From assembly GCA_002505405.1 (NCBI GenBank), contig DAVD01000008.1, forward strand, positions 1-16,259: 16,259 bases of DNA. The letters run 5' to 3'. The notes beneath the pieces were generated by a model that saw only the letters and a list, made by a program, of their open reading frames with translations, had not been told where the DNA came from and did no database searches. Below are positions 1-7,204 of this stretch, in pieces. Source of the stretch: Candidatus Poseidonia alphae. GTDB lineage: Archaea; Thermoplasmatota; Poseidoniia; Poseidoniales; Poseidoniaceae. Every line of letters begins with the position of its first letter. Positions within the stretch are counted from its first letter, which is position 1. The translations under genes and the position numbers were made by a program.

Positions 1-14
1 GACGGATGTAGGGA

Positions 15-1274
15 TCAGCAGGTCGGATAAGAATTACGAGTGTTTTCTTGTGGACTATCCCAATTGATTTCCCAAGAATTCACAACAGTAAAAGAGTTGG
101 AAAATGTTTCGCCGAGATTCTGATTTGTCACTGTGATCGTGAAGTCATAACAACCATTCCCATCGAAGAATTTATCAGACTCTATGTATTCAAACCCTTC
201 ATTATCGAGGGCTGTCCCAGAAAGTGTGACAAAGCCGAAAACAGGAGAACTCGCAGCACCCGAAAAGTCTGATGTCCACTTAGCCACATCCCCGTCAAGC
301 GTAACTTCTGGGTGTGTGTATCCTGAAGATGAACCTTTTGAAACAGATAATGTAAAATTTTGTTGTCCGGTAAATTCTCTAATCTTACTGGTTGCACCTG
401 AGGAACTGCTAGCAGCATAACTGTGCTTTCCATCGTCCATTTCTTTCTCACCATCCGCAAAAAGCCCTACAAACGCTTCGACTCGTATGCCCTCGTATGT
501 AGATTCAGCTCCCTCGCCACTGTTACTGGTGGAAACATATGGGGTGAATTGTATTCCTGCATCCTTTGCTTGCCTGGTCAGGTGTCTTGAGTTGATGTCC
601 AACTCAACCTCATTACCATCGGAAGAGGTCGCATGAATAGTATAGGTTTTCAATACAGAGCCATCATAGTCTTCGGTATTTCCATCAAAGAATTCTTCTA
701 TCGGAATGTTGATTCTCTTTAGGTTATTGCTCATATCTTCTGAGCCATCCCAAAGAAGTTCACCTTCGGATTTTATTTCAATATCAACTGAACTGAAACT
801 ACCCCGTATGGCAAAGTCTAATTCGTCATTAGCTTCATCAATGCTCACATCCGTAATCGCAATGTTTGCATTTGAGGGAAAAATACTGACCAAGGCGTAA
901 GGACCACTTGCGATCAGTAGGGCTACTCCGATACTTGCATACAGTTTGGGCTTGTTCAAGCCACCACGCATGCGGTCGGCCTGCACGATTGCCCCGATTC
1001 CAAGCACGAGTACGATACTGACGACGATGAAGCCCCATGCACCTCCTTGCAATGATAGAATCGCACCAATAAGGATGATGACCCAACCTCCGAGATTGAG
1101 TTTCATGGCTGTGTCTGGATTTCCTCCAAGTGATGGAGTAGAAGATGATTCTATTTTTGATGCAACTGGTTTTGGAGCATCTACAGTTTTCGCTTCAGAT
1201 TTGACAGGAGTTGGCTCCTCAGTGTCAATTTCAGCATCTTTTACGGCGTTCGCTTTGTCCAATAATCCACCCAT
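15..1274 (-). CDS. Membrane protein with acidic N-terminal tail and large extracytoplasmic domain, function unknown
   Basis: A complete 419-residue protein that I do not recognise as a named family. Residues 1-58 are hydrophilic and rich in Pro, Glu, Lys and Ser, so probably a disordered cytoplasmic tail. Hydrophobic stretches at about 61-77, 80-97 and 111-132 look like two closely packed helices and a third helix, separated by a basic stretch (RMRGGLNKPK, 101-110). Residues 133-419 are polar, rich in Ser, Gly, Asp and Asn, with beta-strand-like alternation, and fit an extracytoplasmic beta-sandwich domain. Two cysteines, one in GNGCYDF and one at the very C-terminus, could form a disulfide. 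The start ATG (1272-1274) has GGGGAT a few bases upstream. The gene is downstream of the PGF-CTERM protein on the same strand, 91 bases away. It is somewhat AT-richer than the operon genes. It could be a surface adhesin or sensor, but nothing in the sequence decides this. Confidence 0.8.
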   Translation of the reverse strand: MGGLLDKANAVKDAEIDTEEPTPVKSEAKTVDAPKPVASKIESSSTPSLGGNPDTAMKLNLGGWVIILIGAILSLQGGAWGFIVVSIVLVLGIGAIVQADRMRGGLNKPKLYASIGVALLIASGPYALVSIFPSNANIAITDVSIDEANDELDFAIRGSFSSVDIEIKSEGELLWDGSEDMSNNLKRINIPIEEFFDGNTEDYDGSVLKTYTIHATSSDGNEVELDINSRHLTRQAKDAGIQFTPYVSTSNSGEGAESTYEGIRVEAFVGLFADGEKEMDDGKHSYAASSSSGATSKIREFTGQQNFTLSVSKGSSSGYTHPEVTLDGDVAKWTSDFSGAASSPVFGFVTLSGTALDNEGFEYIESDKFFDGNGCYDFTITVTNQNLGETFSNSFTVVNSWEINWDSPQENTRNSYPTC

Positions 1275-1307
1275 AGTACATCCCCGATATCATCCCGTTG
1301 CCGTGAT

Positions 1308-1318
1308 GGGATTATGAA
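1308..1318 (-). promoter_or_regulatory. Possible TATA-like box for the acidic-tail membrane protein
   Basis: The minus strand reads TTTCATAATCC here, in the 91-base gap upstream of the membrane protein gene. Its centre is about 39 bases before the start codon, which would give a short leader able to hold the GGGGAT ribosome-binding-like sequence. This rests on position and base composition only. Confidence 0.3.
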
Positions 1319-1353
1319 ACCAACCCCTGTTCGTGCGGTCAATGTTGCAGTTC

Positions 1354-1368
1354 TGAGACGAAGTCTCA
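1354..1368 (-). terminator. Perfect hairpin that begins at a stop codon
   Basis: On the minus strand the sequence TGAGAC-TTC-GTCTCA forms a six-base-pair stem with a three-base loop. Its first three bases are the TGA stop codon of the PGF-CTERM protein gene. It has no long T-run after it, so it is not a textbook archaeal terminator. It could stabilise the mRNA end or be a chance palindrome. Confidence 0.35.
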
Positions 1369-2295
1369 AAGGCCAGGAGCACCATCACGCCATTCCAAGT
1401 CATCTTCATCATTGTTCAAATGACGACGACCGATGGCTGCACCAGCGAGTGCGATCATGGAGAGTGAAGGAACGACTTCAAAGCCAGGCAGGTAAACACC
1501 ACGGACATAGACCGTGATCATTTGTGATTCAGTGTTACAGCCGCTGTTTTGACATGCAAACTCCGACTCAGCATAGAATTCGAGGACGTGGTAGGCATCC
1601 GACCAACCTTGGTTCTTGGGCGTACGAACCATAATTCGAGCAGTCTCTGGGGCGGTGTTTGGCTCAATGGTAACAACCGTCTGTGGGAGGTTGACGGTAA
1701 ATCCGGCTTCTTCGAGAGAGTCACGGGTGTTTTGGGTCACACCAATTTTCATCCTGTCAATTTGGTTTCCAAAATTGTAAACCTTGAACTGGAAGTTCTT
1801 GTCGGTCTTCGGCATGAGTTGAACAAAGGGTTCAACTGCTTCAACTTGGACGATACTGAATTGCATGATGTTGATCAGTGCGTTAACGCTGGAGGATGCA
1901 GGATTGGGGGGTGGAAGGTTGTTCAATTCCTGGACATCGGCAGAAACTGTGAGTTGGCGAGATTGCATTTGCATGTATGGATTTGCCCGAACAACAACCT
2001 GGAAGTCGACTTCTTGTCCGGCACCCACATAGAGGTCACCAGGGGCTGCAGTCGCCAGACCATCACTTGTCACCTGAATGTTGACTTTCTCAACATAGGT
2101 TGTTGGGTTAGTAACGGTGCATGTGGTGTAGCCAGTCAAAGTAGCACCGGGCTTAACTTCAACCTGAATTTGACCGGGTGCGCAGGTCATTGAAACTGCG
2201 GCACCTGAGATTTGGGCCGATGCAGGAACAGCAACGAGAAGAAGCGAACACAGATAAATACTCAAAAGAGCGATGACGCGTTTGTATGCTGACAT
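1366..2295 (-). CDS. Exported protein with PGF-CTERM-like archaeosortase sorting tail
   Basis: The start is placed at the ATG at 2293-2295, giving 309 residues. A longer frame begins at 2391, but this ATG has GGTGAG seven bases upstream and opens directly into a signal peptide (MSAYKR, a hydrophobic core to about residue 24, cleavage likely after PASA at 27). The mature part is beta-rich with several Cys residues and regular strand-like repeats, similar to archaeal CARDB/NEW3-type surface proteins, though I cannot assign a family. Near the C-terminus LPGFEVVP (PGF at 270-272) is followed by a hydrophobic segment (273-288) and Arg-Arg (290-291). This is the layout of PGF-CTERM tails, which archaeosortase A cuts so that the protein can be attached to a membrane lipid. 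Unusually, an acidic 18-residue extension follows the Arg pair, where these signals normally end. Likely role: cell-surface or S-layer-associated structural protein. Confidence 0.8.
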   Translation of the reverse strand: MSAYKRVIALLSIYLCSLLLVAVPASAQISGAAVSMTCAPGQIQVEVKPGATLTGYTTCTVTNPTTYVEKVNIQVTSDGLATAAPGDLYVGAGQEVDFQVVVRANPYMQMQSRQLTVSADVQELNNLPPPNPASSSVNALINIMQFSIVQVEAVEPFVQLMPKTDKNFQFKVYNFGNQIDRMKIGVTQNTRDSLEEAGFTVNLPQTVVTIEPNTAPETARIMVRTPKNQGWSDAYHVLEFYAESEFACQNSGCNTESQMITVYVRGVYLPGFEVVPSLSMIALAGAAIGRRHLNNDEDDLEWRDGAPGL

Positions 2296-2331
2296 TGTCT
2301 CACCTAACAGTCCTTCCAACCCCCACCACCT

Positions 2332-2344
2332 CATAACCGTTATG
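2332..2344. promoter_or_regulatory. Inverted repeat CATAAC-C-GTTATG upstream of the exported protein
   Basis: A perfect six-base inverted repeat around one central base lies 37-49 bases upstream of the chosen start codon of the PGF-CTERM protein gene. Its position and symmetry fit a binding site for a dimeric regulator or part of the promoter. No second copy was noticed in the window, so this is suggestive only. Confidence 0.3.
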
Positions 2345-2357
2345 GGCGACTTGTGCG

Positions 2358-2363
2358 AAAAAA
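2358..2363 (-). terminator. T-run downstream of tRNA(CAU)
   Basis: The minus strand carries six consecutive T residues (within TCCTTTTTTCGC), 33 bases beyond the tRNA 3' end. Archaeal transcription commonly stops at U-runs without a hairpin, so this is a plausible terminator for the HD-gene/tRNA transcript. No supporting stem was seen. Confidence 0.4.
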
Positions 2364-2395
2364 GGATTTTCATACATTGAATTGGCGACATGGGA

Positions 2396-2469
2396 TGGGC
2401 CCGAAGGGAATTGAACCCCTGACCTCCCGGTTATGAGCCGGGTGCTCTAACCTACTAAGCTACAGGCCC
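2396..2469 (-). tRNA. tRNA with anticodon CAU (elongator Met or Ile2)
   Basis: The minus strand folds into a full cloverleaf. The acceptor stem is GGGCCTG/CGGGCCC with one T-G pair, the D-stem GCTT/GAGC, the anticodon stem CCCGG/CCGGG around loop CTCATAA, the variable loop AGGTC, and the T-arm AGGGG/CCCTT around TTCAATT. The discriminator is A. CCA is not encoded, as is usual in archaea, and there is no intron. Anticodon CAU could read Met, or AUA-Ile if its C34 is modified to agmatidine. The GGGCC acceptor start and lack of initiator-type features argue against initiator tRNA. It lies 45 bases after the HD-hydrolase stop codon on the same strand and may be partly co-transcribed. Confidence 0.95.
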
Positions 2470-2514
2470 TGTTCCGGTGGGCAACGGTAGGTGAAATGAA
2501 CCTTCTGTCCAAAC

Positions 2515-3816
2515 TCAATCAAAATGAGCGAGGGAGGATTGGGTTGGTTTGATCCATTCCCTAACCTTTAATTCCATTTCATCACGGATGGATTCAGGAA
2601 CAAAAACCATCGACCGTTCGTCCGGCTGAGCCAACGACCGAATCAAGGCAGAGTGTTCCGAAGCATCCCTCCCGTCTTCAAGGACGATGCCTTCAACGTA
2701 AGGCAAATATCCCCGCTTACGAATGGTGGCTTGAATGACATCAAGTTCAGGATTGAATCCTGCTTCCTCAATGGCTTCCCGAAGCCGAGGAAGAATCACT
2801 TCACTCATCTCAATGGTTAAATCATCAATTCGCAGCGATTTATGGAAGTCTTTCCGGGACAATAATCGCTTGGCATAACCGGACAATGCTTCATCGTCAT
2901 GACGCGCCCAACGAGGCAGGGCCACTTTGACATGAGCATCGTTAAGCGCTGCATACTGCAAAGCAGTAAGTTCCGTATTGAGCAGCATTTGCTCAAGTTC
3001 TTCGGTCAGCGCCAACGAACCTTCTTGCGCAAGAACACGCGCCCGCCCGAGCATGTTGACCAGGTAATTTTGAGTCAACATGTTGACTTTATGGAAATAC
3101 ACTTGCTGGTACATGTGATATCGAGTAACTAAATAGGCTTCGATAGCCGGCAAACCCCATTGTTTGACAAACAATCCTCCGTCGTCTCCAACTCGTAAAG
3201 CACGCATGACACGAGCACTATCAAAACCTCCGATTTGAGCCCCTGTGTTGGCTTGGTCTCGAATCATGTAATCCATACGGTCAACGTCAACTTGGCTGCT
3301 GACGATTTCTTTCAGGAACTTAGGGATGGAAACGCCTTGATATTCATCGCAGCCGTCCATGATGGCAAAAAGACGTTGAAGCCGGTGTTTCCCGAGCACT
3401 TCCTCAACGATGATTCCGATTGCGGTTTCATTGGATTCAAGCATACGCCGCCCCCATGTTTCATGGGATGCAAACGTTGCGTACACTTTCGGAGTTTCCA
3501 ACAGATGGGAATAGGGTGGGTGTCCAATGTCATGGAGCAGAGCCGCTAACTGAACCAATTCAGCATCTCCGTCGCTGATGATTCCAGGGTGAGCCGTATC
3601 GAGGTGATGGATCAACCGACCAGCAAGATGGTATGCGCCCAGTGAGTGTGCAAACCTGTTGTGTGTCGCAGCGGGAAACACGTATTCGCATGTTGAAAGT
3701 TGTTGAATGGAGCGAAGGCGCTGAAACTCAGGCGTATCGATGATTTGTGCATGGTTTGCGGGGACTAAAATGTCCCGATGAATCTCGTCACGGATGACGC
3801 GGTCAGGTGCAGTCAT
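2515..3816 (-). CDS. HD-domain phosphohydrolase, SAMHD1/dGTPase-like dNTP triphosphohydrolase family (COG1078 type)
   Basis: A complete 433-residue cytoplasmic protein. The metal-binding HD motif is clear: HNRFAHSLG (Arg54, His57), LLHDIGHPPYSH (His95-Asp96) and VDVDRMDYMIRD (Asp177/Asp179). The spacing matches the His...HisAsp...Asp ligands of SAMHD1, and the RxxH element before the HD pair is also shared with it. Members of this family cleave dNTPs to a deoxynucleoside plus triphosphate, controlling dNTP pools; some archaeal and bacterial relatives have other or unknown substrates. The length is normal for COG1078. The start ATG (3814-3816) has a TATA-like CTTTAATAC centred 27 bases upstream, which suggests a leaderless mRNA. 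The gene is divergent from the nucleic-acid and nucleoside operon that begins at 3917. Its likely product, deoxynucleosides, would be substrate for the phosphorylase at the end of that operon. The family call is firm; the exact substrate is inferred. Confidence 0.92.
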   Translation of the reverse strand: MTAPDRVIRDEIHRDILVPANHAQIIDTPEFQRLRSIQQLSTCEYVFPAATHNRFAHSLGAYHLAGRLIHHLDTAHPGIISDGDAELVQLAALLHDIGHPPYSHLLETPKVYATFASHETWGRRMLESNETAIGIIVEEVLGKHRLQRLFAIMDGCDEYQGVSIPKFLKEIVSSQVDVDRMDYMIRDQANTGAQIGGFDSARVMRALRVGDDGGLFVKQWGLPAIEAYLVTRYHMYQQVYFHKVNMLTQNYLVNMLGRARVLAQEGSLALTEELEQMLLNTELTALQYAALNDAHVKVALPRWARHDDEALSGYAKRLLSRKDFHKSLRIDDLTIEMSEVILPRLREAIEEAGFNPELDVIQATIRKRGYLPYVEGIVLEDGRDASEHSALIRSLAQPDERSMVFVPESIRDEMELKVREWIKPTQSSLAHFD

Positions 3817-3916
3817 ATTGTGAAGGCCTCAACGCATCGTATTAAAGCCATTATCGGTAAAACCCACCGTCTTTGTGGATGAGAATGAATAAACACATGG
3901 TCCAACTCCAGAGAAC
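3817..3916. promoter_or_regulatory. Divergent promoter region with two TATA-like boxes
   Basis: This 100-base gap separates the divergent HD-hydrolase and OB-fold genes. On the minus strand CTTTAATAC (3839-3847) is centred about 27 bases before the HD start codon. On the plus strand GAATAAAC (3887-3894) is centred about 26-27 bases before the start at 3917. That spacing places transcription at or near each start codon, so both mRNAs are probably leaderless, in keeping with the absence of a good ribosome-binding sequence before either gene. Confidence 0.5.
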
Positions 3917-5674
3917 ATGGCCGATGCAGTAAAGGGACTCATGGACCGCATCACCAATGAAGATCCTGAAACTCGGGGTCAACAACTTTGGGTGATGTTT
4001 GCACTTGCAATGTTTTTGGTAGCGACCTTGAATTGGTATGCTTATGTTCGTGAACCGGAGACCATTGAAATCGGTTCCTTGCTCGAGTACAAAAACGAAG
4101 TCGTGAAGGTTGAGGGTACACTCATATCATGGGTTGAAGACCCTTACTCCTCAGGTGACGACCGTATTGATGCCATCATCGACGACGGCACTGGAGTGGT
4201 GGAGGCCCGTTGGTATCGCCCGGGAGACATGCCGCCCATTGGAACCAACGTAACGGTCATGGGAGACGTCATTGAATACGACGGCAAAATATGGCTTCAG
4301 TCACTCGGTGCCGGAGCATTTGAGTTCTCACCATCGGATTATCCGGAGGTACAAAGGCTCGCTCTTGCCGACGTGGCCAAAGACCCAGCAGCCTATTCCG
4401 GTGAAGTAATCCAACTGACCGGATTCATTGGCGAATCGATCAGCCCCGATGCCACCTTTACTTCGGCCTATCTTGGCGACCACCCCAATTATGGAAATTC
4501 GGAACACCAGATGCACCTAACGATTCGTTCGTCCACCGGCACATGGATTGAAGCCACCTCCAAGGTCGAGATTCAAGGAATTCTCTCCTATCAACAACGT
4601 GACCTACGCTGGAGTCTTCAAGTTCAAGGAACTGATATTCTGGAAGACCGCACGCACACCATCAACATCCCTCAGCTCGATTGGAGTGCGGAGGCAACAT
4701 GGAGTTACCAATCGGGGCAGACCGTCGACATGTCGGGCATGCTCCTTACCGGAGACGAGGCCTGGAGGTTGATTGGACCTAACAGTCGCGAGATATGTTT
4801 GATTCCCAGCGACGAGGACCGAGCCAACGAAGAAGCGGCTTCAATGGATGGGACCATCCAAACCGTTCGTGGCCGACTGCTGTGGTCAACGGCCACATCA
4901 GGATGGTGCATTGATGCCAATGAGGGAAGTTCACCCCAACTGGTCAACCCAGAAACCCCAATGAATCTCTTGGCCATGTTATCTGCAAATCCTGTCGGCA
5001 TGGTCGATGACCCTGATGCCAGATACACGCTGTCTGCCTACGTCAAGTACGCCATCGAACCGTCGGTTGAGGACGAAGAAGGATACCTCGTAGATTCAGC
5101 AGCATATTCTCCTGGTTGGACAACCGTTGCGGTCACCTTCCCTAGCCCACGTACATCTTGGTTGGAAACGGGGCAGAATGTCATTGCGAATGTATCGGTT
5201 ACGTGGGACGATGAAGACATGCGTATTCGCCTGCTTATCCATGATTACACGCTAGGAACGGTTCCCTCTGCACGGACGCTTCTTTGGGACGATGGAGCCA
5301 CACAGTGGAGTTACTCAAGAGACCAAAACGTGATGATCAATGGAAAAGCGATGATGGAAGACGGAGAATGGCTCCTGTATAGGGACGGTTCCAATCAATC
5401 CATTGTGCTCAACACAAAATCGCAATGCATCGGAACCGACTCACTGCATGCTGACCAGTCAATGACATGGACGGGACGATTCCGTCAAGTGCAAAGTGCA
5501 GACGGAATGAGTTTGATTTACTCTCTTGACAGTGCTGACGTATTGGATACGGACGGGGACGGCCTCGGCGACACCTTAGAAGATGGTTTGAACGGATACT
5601 CGGCACTCAATGAAGACAGCAATAACGATGGTGTATCGGACCGAGTTGAATATGAAGCGTCACTAAACAGTTGA
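3917..5674 (+). CDS. Membrane-anchored multi-OB-fold protein with TSP3-type calcium-binding tail
   Basis: A 585-residue protein with one N-terminal membrane helix (about 21-40) acting as an anchor after a short cytoplasmic part. The first module (about 48-135) has the OB-fold look of tRNA_anti-type domains: YKNEVVKVEGTLISWVED, a strand pair with AIIDDGTGVVEARWY, then GTNVTVMGDVIEYDGKIWLQ. A second module (about 145-245) repeats the pattern with YSGEVIQLTGFIGE. Weaker repeats recur near 265-345 and 450-540 (NVMINGKAMMEDGEWLLY). Such domains usually bind single-stranded nucleic acid or oligosaccharide. The C-terminus (544-585) carries DTDGDGLGD and DSNNDGVSD, thrombospondin-type-3 calcium loops. 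It is the first gene of the operon, and nine bases separate it from the transporter gene. The shared TSP3 tail links it with the lamin-tail/PLD protein two genes on. Likely role: surface binding subunit. Nucleic acid as ligand is inference. Confidence 0.8.
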   Translation: MADAVKGLMDRITNEDPETRGQQLWVMFALAMFLVATLNWYAYVREPETIEIGSLLEYKNEVVKVEGTLISWVEDPYSSGDDRIDAIIDDGTGVVEARWYRPGDMPPIGTNVTVMGDVIEYDGKIWLQSLGAGAFEFSPSDYPEVQRLALADVAKDPAAYSGEVIQLTGFIGESISPDATFTSAYLGDHPNYGNSEHQMHLTIRSSTGTWIEATSKVEIQGILSYQQRDLRWSLQVQGTDILEDRTHTINIPQLDWSAEATWSYQSGQTVDMSGMLLTGDEAWRLIGPNSREICLIPSDEDRANEEAASMDGTIQTVRGRLLWSTATSGWCIDANEGSSPQLVNPETPMNLLAMLSANPVGMVDDPDARYTLSAYVKYAIEPSVEDEEGYLVDSAAYSPGWTTVAVTFPSPRTSWLETGQNVIANVSVTWDDEDMRIRLLIHDYTLGTVPSARTLLWDDGATQWSYSRDQNVMINGKAMMEDGEWLLYRDGSNQSIVLNTKSQCIGTDSLHADQSMTWTGRFRQVQSADGMSLIYSLDSADVLDTDGDGLGDTLEDGLNGYSALNEDSNNDGVSDRVEYEASLNS

Positions 5675-5683
5675 GGGATAAAC

Positions 5684-7186
5684 ATGCTCGAAGGGTACTT
5701 TTTGGATTTGGCTTGGCTCTATGGGGCCTTGTTCTTCGGTGTAGCGATGGGTTCGCTAACCGGACTCATTCCGGGGTTCCACGTTAACAACGTCGCTCTC
5801 ATTTTACTAGCGCTTTCTCCAGCCTTGCTGGACTTGGGCATTCCCCTTTCAGCAGTAGCTGCGATCATCGTATCGACTGGAACGGTACACACGTTCCTGA
5901 ATTACATTCCCTCGGCACTCATCGGAGCACCTGATGGGGACACGGCTTTATCCTTACTTCCGGGCCACCGCATGCTTCTTTCAGGAAACGCTGCCCGAGG
6001 AGTGGCCTGGTCTGCTCGGGGCTCACAACTCGGGCTTTTCCTTTCACTCCCTTTGATCATCCTCGCAAGAATCGCTTTTGGTCCGGAACTCGGATGGTAC
6101 GACTCACTGCGTTCAGTCCTTCCCTTTGTGTTGCTGACCATCTCTCTCCTTCTTCTCGCCACCGAAACCACACGACTCGACTGGCCTTTGTGGATCCAAC
6201 GACTCACGGGAGGGCGACTCGGGCGAGACTCTAGGTTTGTAGGATTCATCGCAGCATCGGCATTCTTCTTACTTGCAGGCTTGTATGGATGGGGTGTGTT
6301 TACTCTACCTGCCCGTTCACCCATAGGTATGCCTGATGCAAGCCTGCTCTTACCAAGTTTGGCTGGACTCTTTGGTGTAGCCAACCTTCTCGATATTTAC
6401 GCCACCACCTCCCACCTACCTCCACAAAAGGAGAACTGGGAACTTCCTCCTGTTCGTCCCTTGATGATACCCTGTTTTTGGTCCAGTGTTGCTGGAGCCA
6501 GCATGGGTGTATTGCCTGGGATGACCGCATCCCAAGCTACAGTTCTCGTGATGGGTGGACGTAACCTCGCTGCAAAAGCACAGGGGAAACAAGGATATGG
6601 AATGGATTGGGAAACCCGAAGGCTGACCGAGATGACCGACGACGAATTGCTTGAAGTCGCCAAGGCTGAAGCTGCAGAGGGTGTAGAAGGCCCACAAACC
6701 AAACAAGATTTGGAAATCATCGCCATCCTTTCTGCAGTCAACACCGCCGTCACTGTCATGGTCCTTGGATTCCTTTACATCATCAGTCGCTCACGTTCCG
6801 GTGCAACACTAGCGCTCAAGATGATGTATCCTATTGAAACATGGTCGGCTCTTGAGCCAACATCGGATTTCATCCGCCTACTGGCCGTCACACTGGCCGC
6901 TGGATTGCTCGCCATGCCCATGATGCGCTATGTGGGCAAGGGAATGCTGAAACTTCACGCAGCAATTCCTCTCCAGCAAATGGTCATGGGAGTCATTATC
7001 TTTGTTGCTGCTCTTGTTTGGCTCTCGACCGGATTTGTCGGAATCGGCGTCCTCATCGTAGGTACGATCATCGGCTTACTTCCCCCTCGTATCGGCATCC
7101 GCCGTTCTCACGGAATGGGAATTATTCTTGTTCCTATTATGATCTATACCTTCGCACAAAAATTCGATTCCTTCGGATTTATCTGA
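5684..7186 (+). CDS. TctA-like membrane transporter (archaeal DUF112/COG1784 family)
   Basis: A 500-residue polytopic membrane protein with roughly ten or more hydrophobic helices. Two related motifs mark the internal duplication typical of the TctA fold: GLIPGFHVNN (27-36) and GVLPGMTASQ (275-284). Between them, YIPSALIGAPDGDTALSLLP (74-93) followed by GHRML matches the conserved substrate-site region of TctA/DUF112 proteins. Bacterial TctA is the large membrane subunit of tripartite tricarboxylate transporters. No small membrane subunit or periplasmic binding protein is nearby, as is usual for the archaeal branch, whose substrate is unknown. A charged loop (about 307-345, Glu-rich) sits in the second half. 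The start ATG is preceded by GAGGG and lies nine bases after the OB-fold gene, so the two are surely co-transcribed. In this context it could move a product released by the surface hydrolase, but the sequence does not show the substrate. Confidence 0.88.
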   Translation: MLEGYFLDLAWLYGALFFGVAMGSLTGLIPGFHVNNVALILLALSPALLDLGIPLSAVAAIIVSTGTVHTFLNYIPSALIGAPDGDTALSLLPGHRMLLSGNAARGVAWSARGSQLGLFLSLPLIILARIAFGPELGWYDSLRSVLPFVLLTISLLLLATETTRLDWPLWIQRLTGGRLGRDSRFVGFIAASAFFLLAGLYGWGVFTLPARSPIGMPDASLLLPSLAGLFGVANLLDIYATTSHLPPQKENWELPPVRPLMIPCFWSSVAGASMGVLPGMTASQATVLVMGGRNLAAKAQGKQGYGMDWETRRLTEMTDDELLEVAKAEAAEGVEGPQTKQDLEIIAILSAVNTAVTVMVLGFLYIISRSRSGATLALKMMYPIETWSALEPTSDFIRLLAVTLAAGLLAMPMMRYVGKGMLKLHAAIPLQQMVMGVIIFVAALVWLSTGFVGIGVLIVGTIIGLLPPRIGIRRSHGMGIILVPIMIYTFAQKFDSFGFI

Positions 7187-7204
7187 ACCAAAGAACGTGA
7201 TACT

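Noticed and set aside
1549..2193. A 214-codon plus-strand frame opposite the exported-protein gene
   Set aside because: The opposite strand carries a signal peptide, PGF-CTERM tail and sensible protein composition. This frame is a shadow with no domain.
2296..2391. A longer N-terminus for the PGF-CTERM protein
   Set aside because: The ATG at 2293-2295 has a GGTGAG ribosome-binding sequence and starts a perfect signal peptide. The longer form would run through the upstream promoter region and nearly into the tRNA.
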